This document shows positions 41,580 through 52,138 of a stretch of DNA of 64,000 bases, piece by piece. Position 1 is the stretch's first letter. The number at the start of each line of letters is the position of its first letter. This DNA is from Dactylonectria macrodidyma (lineage: Eukaryota > Ascomycota > Sordariomycetes > Hypocreales > Nectriaceae). The stretch is from assembly GCA_020744425.1 (NCBI GenBank), contig JAGMUV010000016.1, positions 1,178,001-1,242,000 on the forward strand, written 5' to 3'. Both the position numbers and the translations under genes were made by a program. The notes under the pieces were generated by a model that was not told the DNA's origin, searched no databases, and was given only the letters and a program-made list of their open reading frames with translations.

Positions 41580-42960
41580 ACAGGCGTCCTGCGCACAGGC
41601 GATGCAGTAGAATAGACAGCAGCTGCGGCATCACGTTCTGTCGAAGAAATGGTCCTTTTGGGTGCGGCAAACGGGGCATTTGTGGAGCCAGTCCTGCTCT
41701 ACGACGCCGAAGTATGGCACCCTGGTGCAACCCGACCGCGATGGAACCAATCGTCGTCTCAAGACCGGCCATCAAATATTCGACACTTCTTGCGGAGATT
41801 GAACGAGGCCATTGACCAGTCCACGCGAGCTATGCTCCCCGTCTGGAGGACGGCCCCTATCGCCATCCTCCATCGGCAAAGCGAGATACCACCAGCGGCT
41901 TAGCTTCTTGAAGTACGTCGATATTGTTTCTCAGCTCGACTTTCATCCCTCGACGAAGCCCACCCCATCGCGAAGCGCACGCTTCGACCTAGACATCCCA
42001 CATGCCATAGGCTCATCAAGCGGAAGTACTAAACCTCATCAGAGGCAAGCTTCAGGACGCGTCTCCGACGAGCCGATGAGCTCCTCGCGCCCTGCGTACG
42101 GCCGACCCACATCCAACAATGCTACAGCAAGGAACAGGAAACAGTCCTACAGATAGCTTCGGAAGGAGAATCTGCTGAGGCTTCCCAGGCTTTCCTCCAG
42201 TGGATCGAATCAGTACACTCATTTACCTTGATCGTATACTCAGACGGGTCCTTGTCCTCACAGGGAGCAGTCAGCTGCGGCTTCGCCATTCACCAGAACG
42301 ACCTCTCCATCTGGGACGGCTCCGGCCGTCTTGGGCTTGCCGAGGTCTTTGATGCTGAGACCATAGAAGCACTAGAGGGCCTCGAGGCCGTCCTATACCT
42401 CCCAGGATCAGCGACACAGGATATCGTAGTCTGCTTAGACAACCTGGCAGCTGCCACATGTGTACGTGGCAAGCCTTCCTCGAGTTCCAGGCCTGAGCTG
42501 CATCACATGGAACCATACAAGTACGCTGCATACCTGGCCACACGAACAATCCTAGCAACAAACAGGCCGACAAACTGGCAAAAGCAGCTTCGTCGCTGCC
42601 GGAGGCGGACGGCGCTCAGCCGACGCTGGCATACCTGCGAAAGATGACGAAGTTAAAACCCAAGGAAGCTTTCGCATCATGGTGGTCAACTTTGCCTTCG
42701 AACAGTACAGGAGATTTAATCTTCTAGGCGATGATACGCTGCCCACGTGCCCACCGGAGCTCTCGCTCCCTCGGACAGCTCTGCATCATCTGCTCGCAGC
42801 AAAATCCGTCCACGGGGACTCCGCTGCATATGACGAAAGAGTCAACCACGACGGCGCGCGAGTGATCTGGTCGTCGCATAAGCAGTACCTTCAGGCGAGC
42901 TAGCATTGCACACTGGAATACTGGCGGCTGGCCTTTTGTTGTCAAGTTGCATTTCCTCCA

Positions 42961-44229
42961 TGCCCATTCCCCATCCCTCCACTTGACAGCGTTCGCAAAG
43001 GTATACATCTCGATCGAGTACGTTCGTATGGCGTCGCTGCTGAGGTGAGGCCATGACACGAGAGTGCCTTACCACACGACATCGGAACGCAGGCGGTTGC
43101 GTACAAAACACCGATGGCAAACGTTCAAATGGAGTTCTCGCCAAGTATGCTCGCAACGACAACAGAACAGAAGTGGCAGTGGACTGACCTGGAGATAAGA
43201 CCGGCTTGGACGATTCATCGCGCAAAAGTGCTGCGTAGGTTCGTGGTAACGGCCATGAAGCTGTCCATTTCTAACGCTAGTGCGAGTTCGTGTTCTGGTA
43301 CGTCAGTTGCTTCTCATTGCTCCATTCTGCCGTCCGTCCGCTTGCCACATCTTCATGAGCTTCTAGACATCGTCCCCCCTTTTTCTTCTACTACGGCAAC
43401 CCAACCTACTCTTATCCAACCTGCTCTTGACCGAAGCATCCTTAGCCGCTACGTTCACGTCGTATGGGATCGTCTCGGGCATGAAGACTTCCGGCACGAG
43501 CCATCAGAGATCATGAGTGAGCAGCGTATCTCTAACTCTAGCCATTGCCATTGTCTCTGTTCCCCTATGCTCGTCGCTCGAGACGAGATGAACCACCAAA
43601 CACCTTCCTTCTACCTCGTTCCAAGCAGAGCTGCTCACCCGCGATGTGCGTGGCCCAATCTTCGGCCTCTGTCGCTGCTGCCTCATCGGTGGTAGCTACT
43701 ACTTGTTCTTCCCATGACGCTAGCGTGAGCGGTTGAATGGTTTCTACCGGTAGATGCTTCATTCGTATGTCCCTGAGTCTTGTCGCTACCTAGTAAAGTG
43801 GTGACCGATATGACGTACATGCTCGTATGCAAGACGTCAACTTGCGAAGGGGTTGGTGTCGGACAACGTAGGAATGTCCATCCACATCTTGATTATATCT
43901 TGATTGTTCTCCTTTCGAAATTGTTGCTGTACTGGAGCGATATGAGCTTCTGCGTCTGCCATGCTTGTCGCCACGCTTGTCGCCACGCTTGTCGCCACAG
44001 CATTAAACACCCCAATGATTGCTTGTACTCCTGATTTGTGGTCCTAGACCCTGTTGACCCGTGCCACGAGTCTATACATGGATCCATGCATATGTATAGG
44101 TACACATTGGACGTGTAGTATACCTTCCGGGCTACAGTGGCTGTCAACTATTGTCTTGCTGTGACTGGCTACTCGCCTCTTAAACGCCGCACCGCTCCTC
44201 TTCTCCCAGCCCAATGCGTCCTTGATGAT
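42961..44229. other. No supported gene; possible LINE leader fragments
   Basis: About 43520-43690 resembles 35565-35690 (GTGAGCAGCGTATC, CCCTA.GC.CGTCG), suggesting another fragment of the element A leader. A 12-bp TGTCGCCACGCT tandem (three units) occurs at 43965-44005. Longer frames (43114-43695 plus) show no domain. Confidence 0.35.
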
Positions 44230-45061
44230 TGATGATTGATGACTGATTCAACTGCCTTGCGGTTACTCTGTGCTATTGGTATGTGCTATTGGACCTGCGA
44301 CCCATACTGTGAAATCGTCCACGAATGCTATCGCCCCACTATTACTGTCAATCCGCCGCTGGACCAGAATGCCTCTCTACCCATCCAAGTAGCTTCTCCG
44401 GGATACCATGCGCCTTCATTTTCGGGAACAGCTTTTTCCTTGCATGCTCCATTGTAGGGTCCCATGACATCGAAATTGACGCGACTCTCGCTACTAGTCG
44501 ACGTCGCTAAGCGATGCAGATCTGTTCCTGCCGTAGCGGAAGCGCTTGTTCAGGCAACCGCCGTTTGCGGGCTCTAAAGTGGTTCGTCGGGAGCAAAGCA
44601 TCTTGGGGCCGCACGTTGTCACCTACAACAGCACTTCCATTGCCTCTACCCTCATCACTCACACAGCCACGAGCCATGGCACCGGCATCTTGAACCGCAC
44701 CACGGAATCACATCCCGTCGTTGTAACCAAGAGTGTTGCCATCTCCACTACTGTTTATCATGTCACCGACACCGCGACATGTCCATGCGCAGAATCTAAG
44801 CCGAATTAAGAAGGGTGCAGATACTTGAAAACACTAGGAGGCAGTCATAGTAAATGATGTACGAATACCGGATCCCAATCCACTTCGTGACCGTTGAGTC
44901 ATACGGCGGACTAATCTAAGTCTGCGGCCGATTGGTCAACGTACCCATCAGCCTCTGCATGCAGGAGGATACATGCGTGGCTTTTAGGCGAATAAGATAG
45001 CTAGGATTTGGTGTGAGCGGACAAGTGGGGTGATACCTCGACGAAATAAACTACTGATACC
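44230..45061. other. Possible remnant of a Ser/Thr-rich protein, otherwise empty
   Basis: A plus-strand frame at 44546-44809 reads like the end of a Ser/Thr-rich wall or secreted protein (VVTYNSTSIASTLITHTATS, ending CPCAESKPN), but there is no start with a signal peptide and upstream frames do not connect. I do not call it a gene. Confidence 0.3.
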
Positions 45062-45150
45062 CACCTACACCCACCACACACATACACCTACACATACCCA
45101 CCACACACAGACACACATCCACAGACACAGACACACATCCACAGACACAC

Positions 45151-45229
<79 letters not shown>

Positions 45230-45345
45230 GACACAGACACAGACACAGACACAGACACAGACACAGACACATACCCACACCTACCTACACCTACCTACAC
45301 CCACCTACACCCACCACACACATACACAGACACACATACCCAGAC
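45062..45345. repeat. (ACACAT)n/(ACACAG)n microsatellite
   Basis: Imperfect 6-bp repeats, with ACACAT in the centre and ACACAG on either side, flanked by CCTACACCCACC units. Open frames of alternating Thr-His or Cys-Met/Val across it are artefacts of the repeat. Confidence 0.92.
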
Positions 45346-45416
45346 ACACGCAGCCCCGTCCATGACGGTCCCGCTTTACGTTTGTATGGACACATCCTAG
45401 TAGCTCAGCCAAGGCA

Positions 45417-45590
45417 ATGGTCTTGCTGATTTGCGCCCCTGAGCGGTGCGTGTTCTTGGTGAAAGCTCTGCGCTAGGAACACATGAGGTGCCGAGATGGT
45501 ACATACTGATCGCTAGTTTGCATACATATGTAACTCAGATTAAGTTATCGTTTGCTGTGGACTTTTTTCAGACCCAGTTCGGTGGACAAT
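45417..45590 (+). repeat. Duplicated locus, unoccupied copy of the Tc1 element 2 site
   Basis: Matches 11868-11929 joined to 13320-13433 without interruption. At the junction it reads GCGCTAGGAACACATG, with a single TA, where the occupied copy has GCGCTAAGACGTACCTA, the element, then TAGGAAGACATG. Confidence 0.8.
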
Positions 45591-45954
45591 AGAGTGTTGA
45601 AATGAGCATGTTGTATTGATTGAAGAAGAAGAAAAGCGAGTCTCATAACTGTAAGCACTGCAACAACACCGAAAAGAAACAGCGTCGGTATGACAAAATG
45701 TCCCGGGATGTCCAGCATTGGTTGTGCGGGGGTAACCGGCCTGCGACCGTTGAGCGGACGTTGAAGGAGATGCAGGATGTGATGGGACAAATCTTGAGGA
45801 GGAAAGAAGACCACGATGACAGGCTCAAGTCGCCGGGATAGTGTGAGTAATGTCCGCTTCGCGTTGTAAGTCAAACTGACGATGCACCAGGACGAAAACA
45901 AGGTCAGCACCTGCCAGCTAGCATCGGGCGTTGCGTCTCTGGCAAGGGCAACCT

Positions 45955-46280
45955 GGTGGCCCGCTTCACATTTGATGGACGACCTCTCCGCGTTTGTTTG
46001 TCAACCCCCTCTGTTTGTCAACACCCTCTACTTGTCAACCCCCTCTGTTTGTCAACCCCCCCCCCCTGTTTGTTTGTCAACCCCCTTTGTTTGTCAACCC
46101 CCTCTGTCATCTCCGTCTCGTCGAGCTTCTGGCAGGAGAGTCTGCTGTGCGAGAGAAAACAAAGAGCGGGATGCAGATCTGTACCTTGCACGACGACGTC
46201 TTGTCGCGCCAAGAGTGTACCAGTCGAACCTTGTCCCAAAACCTCGAGGAGGTCCCAGCAGAGCAAGTCGCCGAAGGAAC
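45955..46280 (-). repeat. Inverted fragment of the repeat-island family with expanded minisatellite
   Basis: On the minus strand it carries CGACGAGACGGAGATGACAG, then GTTGACAAACA(AAC)AGAGGG units (46000-46105), then AACGCGGAGAGG and ATGTGAAGCGG, the same order as at 29830-29900, 32640-32960 and 60640-60720. The part 46139-46170 matches 32205-32225 and 46169-46280 matches 22396-22490. Confidence 0.75.
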
Positions 46281-46860
46281 TAGATATGGAGGTTACGTAG
46301 GATGTTTTCTGTTGCATAGATCTTGGTACAATTAGAGCCCCAATACGCGAAGCGTTCCAGGGAATGCCGAGACGAAAGTGTATTGCTCAACCTGGCTTCT
46401 GCCGGAGTCAAAGAAAGTGTATCCGCCAACAAATGTAGCAAAGGCGAGTCCGCGTTCGTGTCTATTGACTGTGCCATTATGTCCGCAGTTACGGACCGCC
46501 GTCACATGTACCTGGCGATTGTTAAAAATATGCTTGCAGATACGTAACAGCAACAAACGAACGGACAGACAGACAAATGGACGGATAAGCGAACGAATAG
46601 CCTGGCTTAGCTTGAAAGTCGGAAAGAATCGCCGTCAAGCCCCATGAGTACCTAGGATGTGACACATTTTATCGTCTGTGTTTCGAACGCACAGGCATGC
46701 CATAGACTAGCGGCTGCCGTGCTGCCTCGTACACACCCACCATCCGTATCCGTCATCTGTATAACTTACTCTGTACACCAACGGTCAACCTGAGCCGATG
46801 ATTATTACCGGCTCTCCTACCGCGGGCGTTGCTGTTTGACATCAGACCCGGTAATAAATT
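46281..46860. other. No supported gene
   Basis: Upstream region of the chitinase gene. Contains a GACAGACAGACAAATGGACG stretch at 46562. Short overlapping frames on both strands at 46320-46550 have no recognisable domain. Confidence 0.35.
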
Positions 46861-46863
46861 AAA

Positions 46864-46869
46864 TATAAG
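46864..46869 (+). promoter_or_regulatory. TATA-like element of the chitinase gene
   Basis: TATAAG in an AT-rich setting (GTAATAAATTAAATATAAGC), 34 bases upstream of the ATG at 46903. Confidence 0.35.
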
Positions 46870-46902
46870 CCGATCGTTCCAGTCCACTATCCGCAGTACA
46901 CC

Positions 46903-48561
46903 ATGCGTTCATATAGGTCACATATCGCCCTGTGGGCGTACGTCTAGACATGGGCCCCCGCCATCGCCACGGCCACGGCCGCCGATTCTAGATTCGTTCT
47001 CTACCTCGACCAGTGCGTTTTCTCCCACACCAGACGGACTCATCATGCTCGCTGACAGTGCGAACGAGGTACCATACAATGGGGCTGCCACACGCCAGCG
47101 AGACCAAGGGGATCAACTACGTGAACGTGGCTTTTGCCAACTCTTCGCTCTTCACGTCTGACCCGGCCGGCCAATACACGCCCTTCATGAGTGTGAGCGA
47201 CATACGCCTGCTTTTCGACGAAGAAGTCAAGGTTTGCCTAGCCATCGGTGGCTGGGCAGACACTGCGGGATTCAGCGAGGGCGCCAAGACCATCGAGTCC
47301 CATAAAGCGTATGCGAAAAACGTCGCAGCCGCCATCGACGGGCTCAGCTTCGACTGTGTTGGTAGGGCTATCCCCCTACCCTATGTGCCCCCCCCCTCGC
47401 GTTCGTGCTAACGACGACCAGATTTGGACTGGGAATATCCCGGAGGCAACGGAGAGGACTACAGGAGGATTCCAAACAGGAATAAGACGTCCGAGATCCA
47501 ATCCTTCCCTCTGCTGCTGGAGGAAATCAAGATGGCCATCGGCGACAAGGAACTGTCCATTGCCGTGCCTGGTCTCGAGAGGGACATGATAGCCTACACG
47601 CTAGAACAGGTTGCAAAGATGAACAGCGTAGTGAGTTTTGTGAATGTAAGTTAAGCCGCCGAGGGTGGGTGCCGGTTGGACCCGGACCCGGACTGGACCT
47701 GGCTCCAGTACCGCATGTTGCTGACGCGAGCCCGATGTCCCCGCAGGTTATGAGCTACGACTTGATGAACCGACGAGACAACCGCACGACCCACCACACC
47801 TCGGTCAACGCGACTCTCGCATGCGTCAAAACCTACATCGCACGAGGTTTCGATGCTGCCAAGCTCAACTTCGGTATTCCGTTCTACGCCAAATCGTTCA
47901 CCACCAAGCAGGGGGTCACATGTGACCATCCGATAGGCTGTGCGACGGAGCTGCTTGAAGCGGCTGACGGAAGCGACACCGGTCTCTCGGGGGCGGTCAC
48001 GTTCGAGTCCAAGAACTTTGACGAGGCGCCGCAAGAATTGACGTTGACCAGCAACGGCTCCTGCGGCGCGGGGACCACGTTCGCCTGCGGTTATGCCGAG
48101 TGCTGTAGCCAGGCCGGATTCTGGTGAGTTGAGCTCTCACCCCCCCTTTCCCCCTCATCTATGGCTTGGGCGTCTTGACCTGGCGCCTCCCAAGCTGGTG
48201 TGTACAAGCACAAAGGATAACAGTGACTGCGGTAGCGGGACCATGACTGAGTATTGCGGGGCCGGCTGCCAGTCGGCGTATGGGCGGTGCGAGGGCCCCG
48301 ATGTGATCAAGTCCTTCCAGAAGGCCATGGTGCACGGCAGAACCGACTCGGCGGCGGGTGCTCAGTGGTACTGGGATGCCGAGACCCGGCTCTTCTGGAG
48401 CTGGGACACGGCCGGCCTGATCGTGAGCAAATTCAACGTCCTCTTCGACCGGGGGGGTTGGCGGATGCATGGCCTGGAGCTTGGGAGAGGATGGCCACGA
48501 CTGGAGTCACTTGAGGGCCATGCAGCGAGGTCACGATCGCTACGCGAAGCGAAGCAGGTAA
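46903..48561 (+). CDS. Secreted GH18 chitinase with a CBM18-like module; two lesions
   Basis: Five exons by my reading: 46903-47012, 47069-47361, 47422-47645, 47747-48123, 48209-48561. Introns of 56, 60, 101 and 85 bp have GT/AG ends and phases agree. A signal-like N-terminus (MRSYRSHIALWAYV) leads to RFVLYLDQYHTMGLP, then KVCLAIGGW and, created by splicing, FDCVDLDWEYPGGNG: the DxxDxDxE box with the catalytic Glu. VMSYDLMNRRD and NFGIPFYAKSF are further barrel strands. A chitin-binding type 1 module (CGYAECCSQAGFC...YCGAGCQSAYGRC) sits before the last strands (QWYWDAETRLFWSWDT). Lesions: a TAG at 46945-46947 just after the signal peptide, and a 7-G run (48451-48457) that shifts the frame so that CMAWSLGEDGHDWSHLRAMQ reads one base off, ending at 48559-48561. 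The first might be removed by an in-phase alternative intron (46938-46991), the second may be sequencing error. It degrades chitin outside the cell. Confidence 0.78.
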
Positions 48562-49628
48562 AGGGAGAAGGAGAGAGAGTGTCCACGTCTTACCTTTCGA
48601 TGCATGTACTCTACTGCACTGTAGTGAATGAATAGTAACAGACCAGCAATGCTAGTTGGGGGTTCCTCGTCCCGGTCCTGCGTGCATCAAGCGCGAGGAA
48701 CTGCAACCGTGACTGATACAGAGGGCTGCTTCTCCCCCACCCCCCCCCCCCTCGATCTGGTTGATGTTCTTGGGTGGGTGGGAGTTGCCGACTACCTGAA
48801 CATCTACCTTACCGCCTTTTCCCAAAAAAATCTACCAGAGCTAACATCCCAAGTCCCTGCAATGACGATGAGACGATATGTACCAAGGCTAATCCGACCC
48901 CTAACTACATTACATCCAGCTAGAACCTGAACACTATCACCCTAACCTAGGTACCGTAACTCCCAACCCTAGACCCTAGCTGTATTTAGTTAATGTTATC
49001 TTAATACTGAAAACAGGGATTGCATTTCTATTATTAGTAGACATTTTATGAGGCGGAAAGTGTAAGCTTAATTCTAAGGGTTGAGAAAATAGGGTGGGAA
49101 ACACGGGAGGACAGAAAACTCAAACGTCAAAACACCTGGCCAACGTTCCGACAAAAGTCAGGCACTCACCTCGCCAAGATCACGCCGAACTGAGCAACAT
49201 CGAACGTACGCAAGTTCGCTTCACTATGCGTCTTCGTTTGTAGCGGGGAACTGTCCAGGTACGTTGTGGGGAGCAGGCGCAAATTCTCATGCCTGATTAG
49301 TGCGTACTGTACTTACCCTCGTCCACTGCCCGTTCCAGGTGTTCAACTCAATATCCTTTATTTCCAGCATTGAGTGTGCTCGCGTGGCGTCTAAGTCAGT
49401 CTTGAACCTTGTTGCATTTTTTGCGTTTGTGACGAGGCAGGAACAGTCATCGCTGGAATAGCACAGGGTGGCTGACGTGCAGGGTGAAGTTCAGGTTGAC
49501 GGGCAGAGTAGCGTGCTTGGCTTTCGCTCGCAGGGACTTTGAGGTAACAAGTGTAGTACGCTAATCCGAATGTTACGCAGAATGTGCAATGTGTAGTGTT
49601 GGGTAGGAGTGCCCGGGAGGAGACGAGG
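48562..49628. other. No supported gene
   Basis: 3' region of the chitinase gene followed by AT-richer sequence (about 48950-49090). A C run occurs at 48740-48750. No domain or repeat recognised. Confidence 0.35.
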
Positions 49629-50516
49629 ATGTTATCCGCGCTTGAGTACATAACTATCGAATCCTCAGAGTCTCAGAAGCCGGAACCATCAATGAACATG
49701 TTCGAGGAATACCAGGATGAGATATTCGATTACCAAAAGACTCTAGAGGTAGGCCATGTTCCGAGCTCAATGGGAAAATACCTGAAGACTGAAAGAAGGA
49801 GCGCATAGAGGCGTAGACCACGCCTGCAGATACCATCTCGCTATCTCAACACCCTGAGACCCAGCCTGGCGGCTGCAATCGCTGGCGCAAGCCAAGACTT
49901 GGGGAGACCAGACACCGTCTTCCTGGCTATGGATATCGCCGATCGTTTTATCGCAGCTCGGCACGCCAACCCACCCCCTGCCGATAGCCTAGGACTCCTG
50001 GGAGGCGCTGCCTTGATGATTGCGGCCAAGTACGAAGGACACGGGGAAGACTTGGATCTCGGCGAGCTGGCCAACTCCGTGGCCGCTCACTACGATCAAT
50101 CCTACGACCGATCGGCCATACTGAGTGCTGAAAGGTGGGTCCTGAGCGCCATCGACTACGATCTTAGCTGGCCAGGCCCTCTCCCCTTCCTGGAGCGGAT
50201 CATCGCCGAGAACAAAAGCAAGACTGTGGTCCGCTTTGCTTCCCGAGCTCTCCTGAGGCGCGCCGTCGCGTGCCAACAGTTTGCCCACATTCTTCCCAGC
50301 ATGCTGGCGGCGGTGTGCTACCGGCTTGCCCAGCAGGATCTGACAGGCCAGGAGTGGGTAAGTGAGGCGACCTCCGCGAACATGTAGCCCGCAAGACTAA
50401 GCAGATCAAAGACCAAGACGCACGTTCGCAGTTCCGGCTACAGTGAAGAAGAGCTTCGTCCGATGCTAGCCACCCTGTCCCAGTGCGTCAGATGGAGCCT
50501 CAATCTGGACGAGTGA
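49629..50516 (+). CDS. B-type (mitotic) cyclin-like protein
   Basis: Model: exons 49629-49748, 49830-50357, 50412-50516, about 250 aa. The first exon has FEEYQDEIFDYQKTLE, the stretch that opens the cyclin box in mitotic cyclins. Exon 2 gives the first cyclin fold (DTVFLAMDIADRFIAARH; GGAALMIAAKYEGHGEDLDL; LSAERWVLSAIDYDLSWPGP) and the second (FASRALLRRAVACQQFAHIL; LAAVCYRLAQQDLTGQEW). A GTAAGT intron leads to SGYSEEELRPMLATLSQCV. The first junction is uncertain: reading through 49749-49829 continues in phase with VGHVPSSMGKYL, also cyclin-like, but meets a TAG at 49806-49808. So either a phase-0 intron of 81 bp is spliced, or the gene has a nonsense mutation. The usual MRxxLIDW motif is not visible, so it is a diverged cyclin. 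It would activate a Cdk at G2/M. Confidence 0.58.
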
Positions 50517-51741
50517 GGGTGTTCACCGTTCCGCCCCATTTCTTAGCTTACGAAGTGCGTAGCTGCATACAGTTATATGGATACGGAGTAATTGCTCAAT
50601 TACCAAGAGATAGTTCTTATTCTACGACGTGTCTCCTGTTTTCGTGCCAGGGACTTCTTCGTAGAGAGGCTAACTCGGGCGATGTAAGCAGCCGAGGTCC
50701 CGTGGTGCGCGGGGAATAGAGCACGGTGGGACAGGAGTAAGGTTTGTCGGGGAGACATGCGTTTCGTGTTAGCGCATAGACAGGCTTGACATGTCATACG
50801 GAGTACAGACCGTAGGGATTATAAATGTTAGTCTGCATACATTGTCTCGTGGGTCTGGATGGTGAAGGATGAGAGGTCAGGCTATTGAAGGAGAGAATCC
50901 GGTTGGAATCCTCTGGTGCTTAGATACTTCAATATTTGCCACCTGTCCTGGTATCTTTAAGCTGTGTTTTCAGAGAGAAGATACTTAAAAGTGGAATACT
51001 GGGGCAAGTACCGAACTAATATTTGTAATCCACCGCCTTGAGGATGCTGCCGCCAACGGGCCCATTGCCAATTACGCTGAACGGCGGGGTCGATGAGCTT
51101 GTATCGACACGAGAATGTTACTACGTACACACACAGTCTCCTCTTGTCGTCACTTTACCTATTTCGGCACTCTGCCTCTCCAGACGCGGACACCATGGAC
51201 GAGACATATGACACCAGACATGTTCCCTCGTATCATCCTGAAGGCCGTCCGAAGGATCTGGAGGGCCCGCAGTACGTACGTAGCGACACAAACATCAGTC
51301 GTCGCTGGTCCGTGGCCGACGGCGCAGCATAACCGCCAGGAGGGTGGCGAGGCAACGAAAACGAACGCAAGCCCAAAATGGATGGGCGGTCCGGGGCCCC
51401 AAGTCGCTTGCTAACCGCAGATAGTAAGGCGCCTAGTCGCTGTCTTCATGCACAGAAAATTTGGAGCACGTGCTTGTCACATATGCGTGACGATCGCTCA
51501 CTCCCCTGTGGAACAACCGTTGTGTCTGTGTCTCCACTAGCAACCTCGCAATGCGGAGTGTTGCGGCAAGACCCCGTCAACAGACCATTCGGGCGTCTGC
51601 CCCATACTTCGTAAATACAGTATGGCCCGTACCTGGTCCATGAACGGGGCGTCCGTGTCTCGGTGTTCCTCCACGGCGTCGCGATCAATACACCCCCCCC
51701 CCCCCCCCGGGGCGGTGTTTCAACCGAACGGAAGTAATAGA
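50517..51741. other. No supported gene; one repeat fragment
   Basis: Around 51300-51450 there is a fragment related to 29070-29210 and 59835-59960 (GCCAGGAGGGTGGCGA, GTCGCTGTCTTC). A 16-C run followed by four G lies at 51693-51712. Open frames here are short and without domains. Confidence 0.35.
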
Positions 51742-51969
51742 TTAGTTCTCTTGGTGCTCGTGCACATCTAGGAACGCGATAAGCTTGTGAAGGTCCAACA
51801 GCGCCGCTAGAGCATTCCAATTTCCCCCTCTACATTCCCCAGGGCGTCCATCCACCACACTACCTCCTAGTAGAGGATCTCCCATACAAATATTAATAGC
51901 TAGAGATAGGTCTTCTTGCGATAAAAATATTTCTTCAGGAGAAAGGCTATCGTCAGGAAACGAAGCCAT
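51742..51969 (-). CDS. Small hypothetical protein (75 aa)
   Basis: The ATG at 51969 has a good context (CACAAAATGGC) and opens MASFPDDSLSPEEIFLSQED, followed by a leucine-rich helix (NALAALLDLHKLIAFLDVHE). No signal peptide or known domain. It lies 170 bases downstream of the forkhead gene on the same strand. It could be a real short gene, or a 3' exon of something larger; evidence is only the start context and the non-random look of the peptide. Confidence 0.3.
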   Translation of the reverse strand: MASFPDDSLSPEEIFLSQEDLSLAINICMGDPLLGGSVVDGRPGECRGGNWNALAALLDLHKLIAFLDVHEHQEN

Positions 51970-52138
51970 TTTGTGTACGGCATTGACTGGCTGGCGGTGA
52001 AGGGTATGGTAGGATGTTACTGACTCAGCAGGGACCTGTGAGTGCACGGACCCGCGAACCTATTGGGTCCCGCTTCCCAGCTCGTCCTACATCTACCTAA
52101 GCCATCATCAACTTATTATGCAGCATCCTATCTTCGTA

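Larger units (their letters stand above)
38530..42903 (+). pseudogene. LINE element B ORF2 (endonuclease, reverse transcriptase, RNase H), inactivated
   Basis: The endonuclease start shows ERYDLVLL and, one base out of frame, EPWTTMANPRCLTKTHPA; beyond the Tc1 insertion it continues SPVEAWDSNSTRPRVMTYVR. Reverse transcriptase motifs are GKTSPGADGITVKLL, APRAWRPISLL, DI-stop-GAFD (TAA at 41275-41277 where Gln is expected) and FGYAD, where the catalytic second Asp is displaced by a 36-bp tandem array. RNase H is the clearest piece: YSDGS, ETIEALEGLEAV and CLDNLAAA supply the three acidic residues. A His-rich end (LHHLLAAKSVHGD...ERVNHD) follows. Multiple frame breaks mean no functional protein. 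Confidence 0.8.
37741..42960 (+). mobile_element. Tad-type LINE, element B, split by Tc1 element 3
   Basis: Order on the plus strand: ORF1 C-terminal zinc knuckles (37765-38235), ORF2 endonuclease start (about 38533-38653), the 1384-bp Tc1 insertion, endonuclease continuation (40042-40300), reverse transcriptase (about 40805-41620), thumb or linker and RNase H (42183-42903). This is the domain order of fungal Tad clade elements. No poly-A tail or target duplication was found, and ends are approximate. Many stops and frameshifts are present. Confidence 0.82.

Noticed and set aside
45030..45365. Open frames of Thr-His or Cys-Met/Val repeats up to about 110 codons
   Set aside because: They are the ACACAT/ACACAG microsatellite read in its non-stop frames; the same happens over 55918-56539.
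46938..46991. Extra intron removing the TAG in the chitinase N-terminus
   Set aside because: Ends and phase would fit, but there is no branch site and it would delete the likely signal-peptide cleavage region and part of the conserved RFVLYLDQ start; kept only as an alternative.
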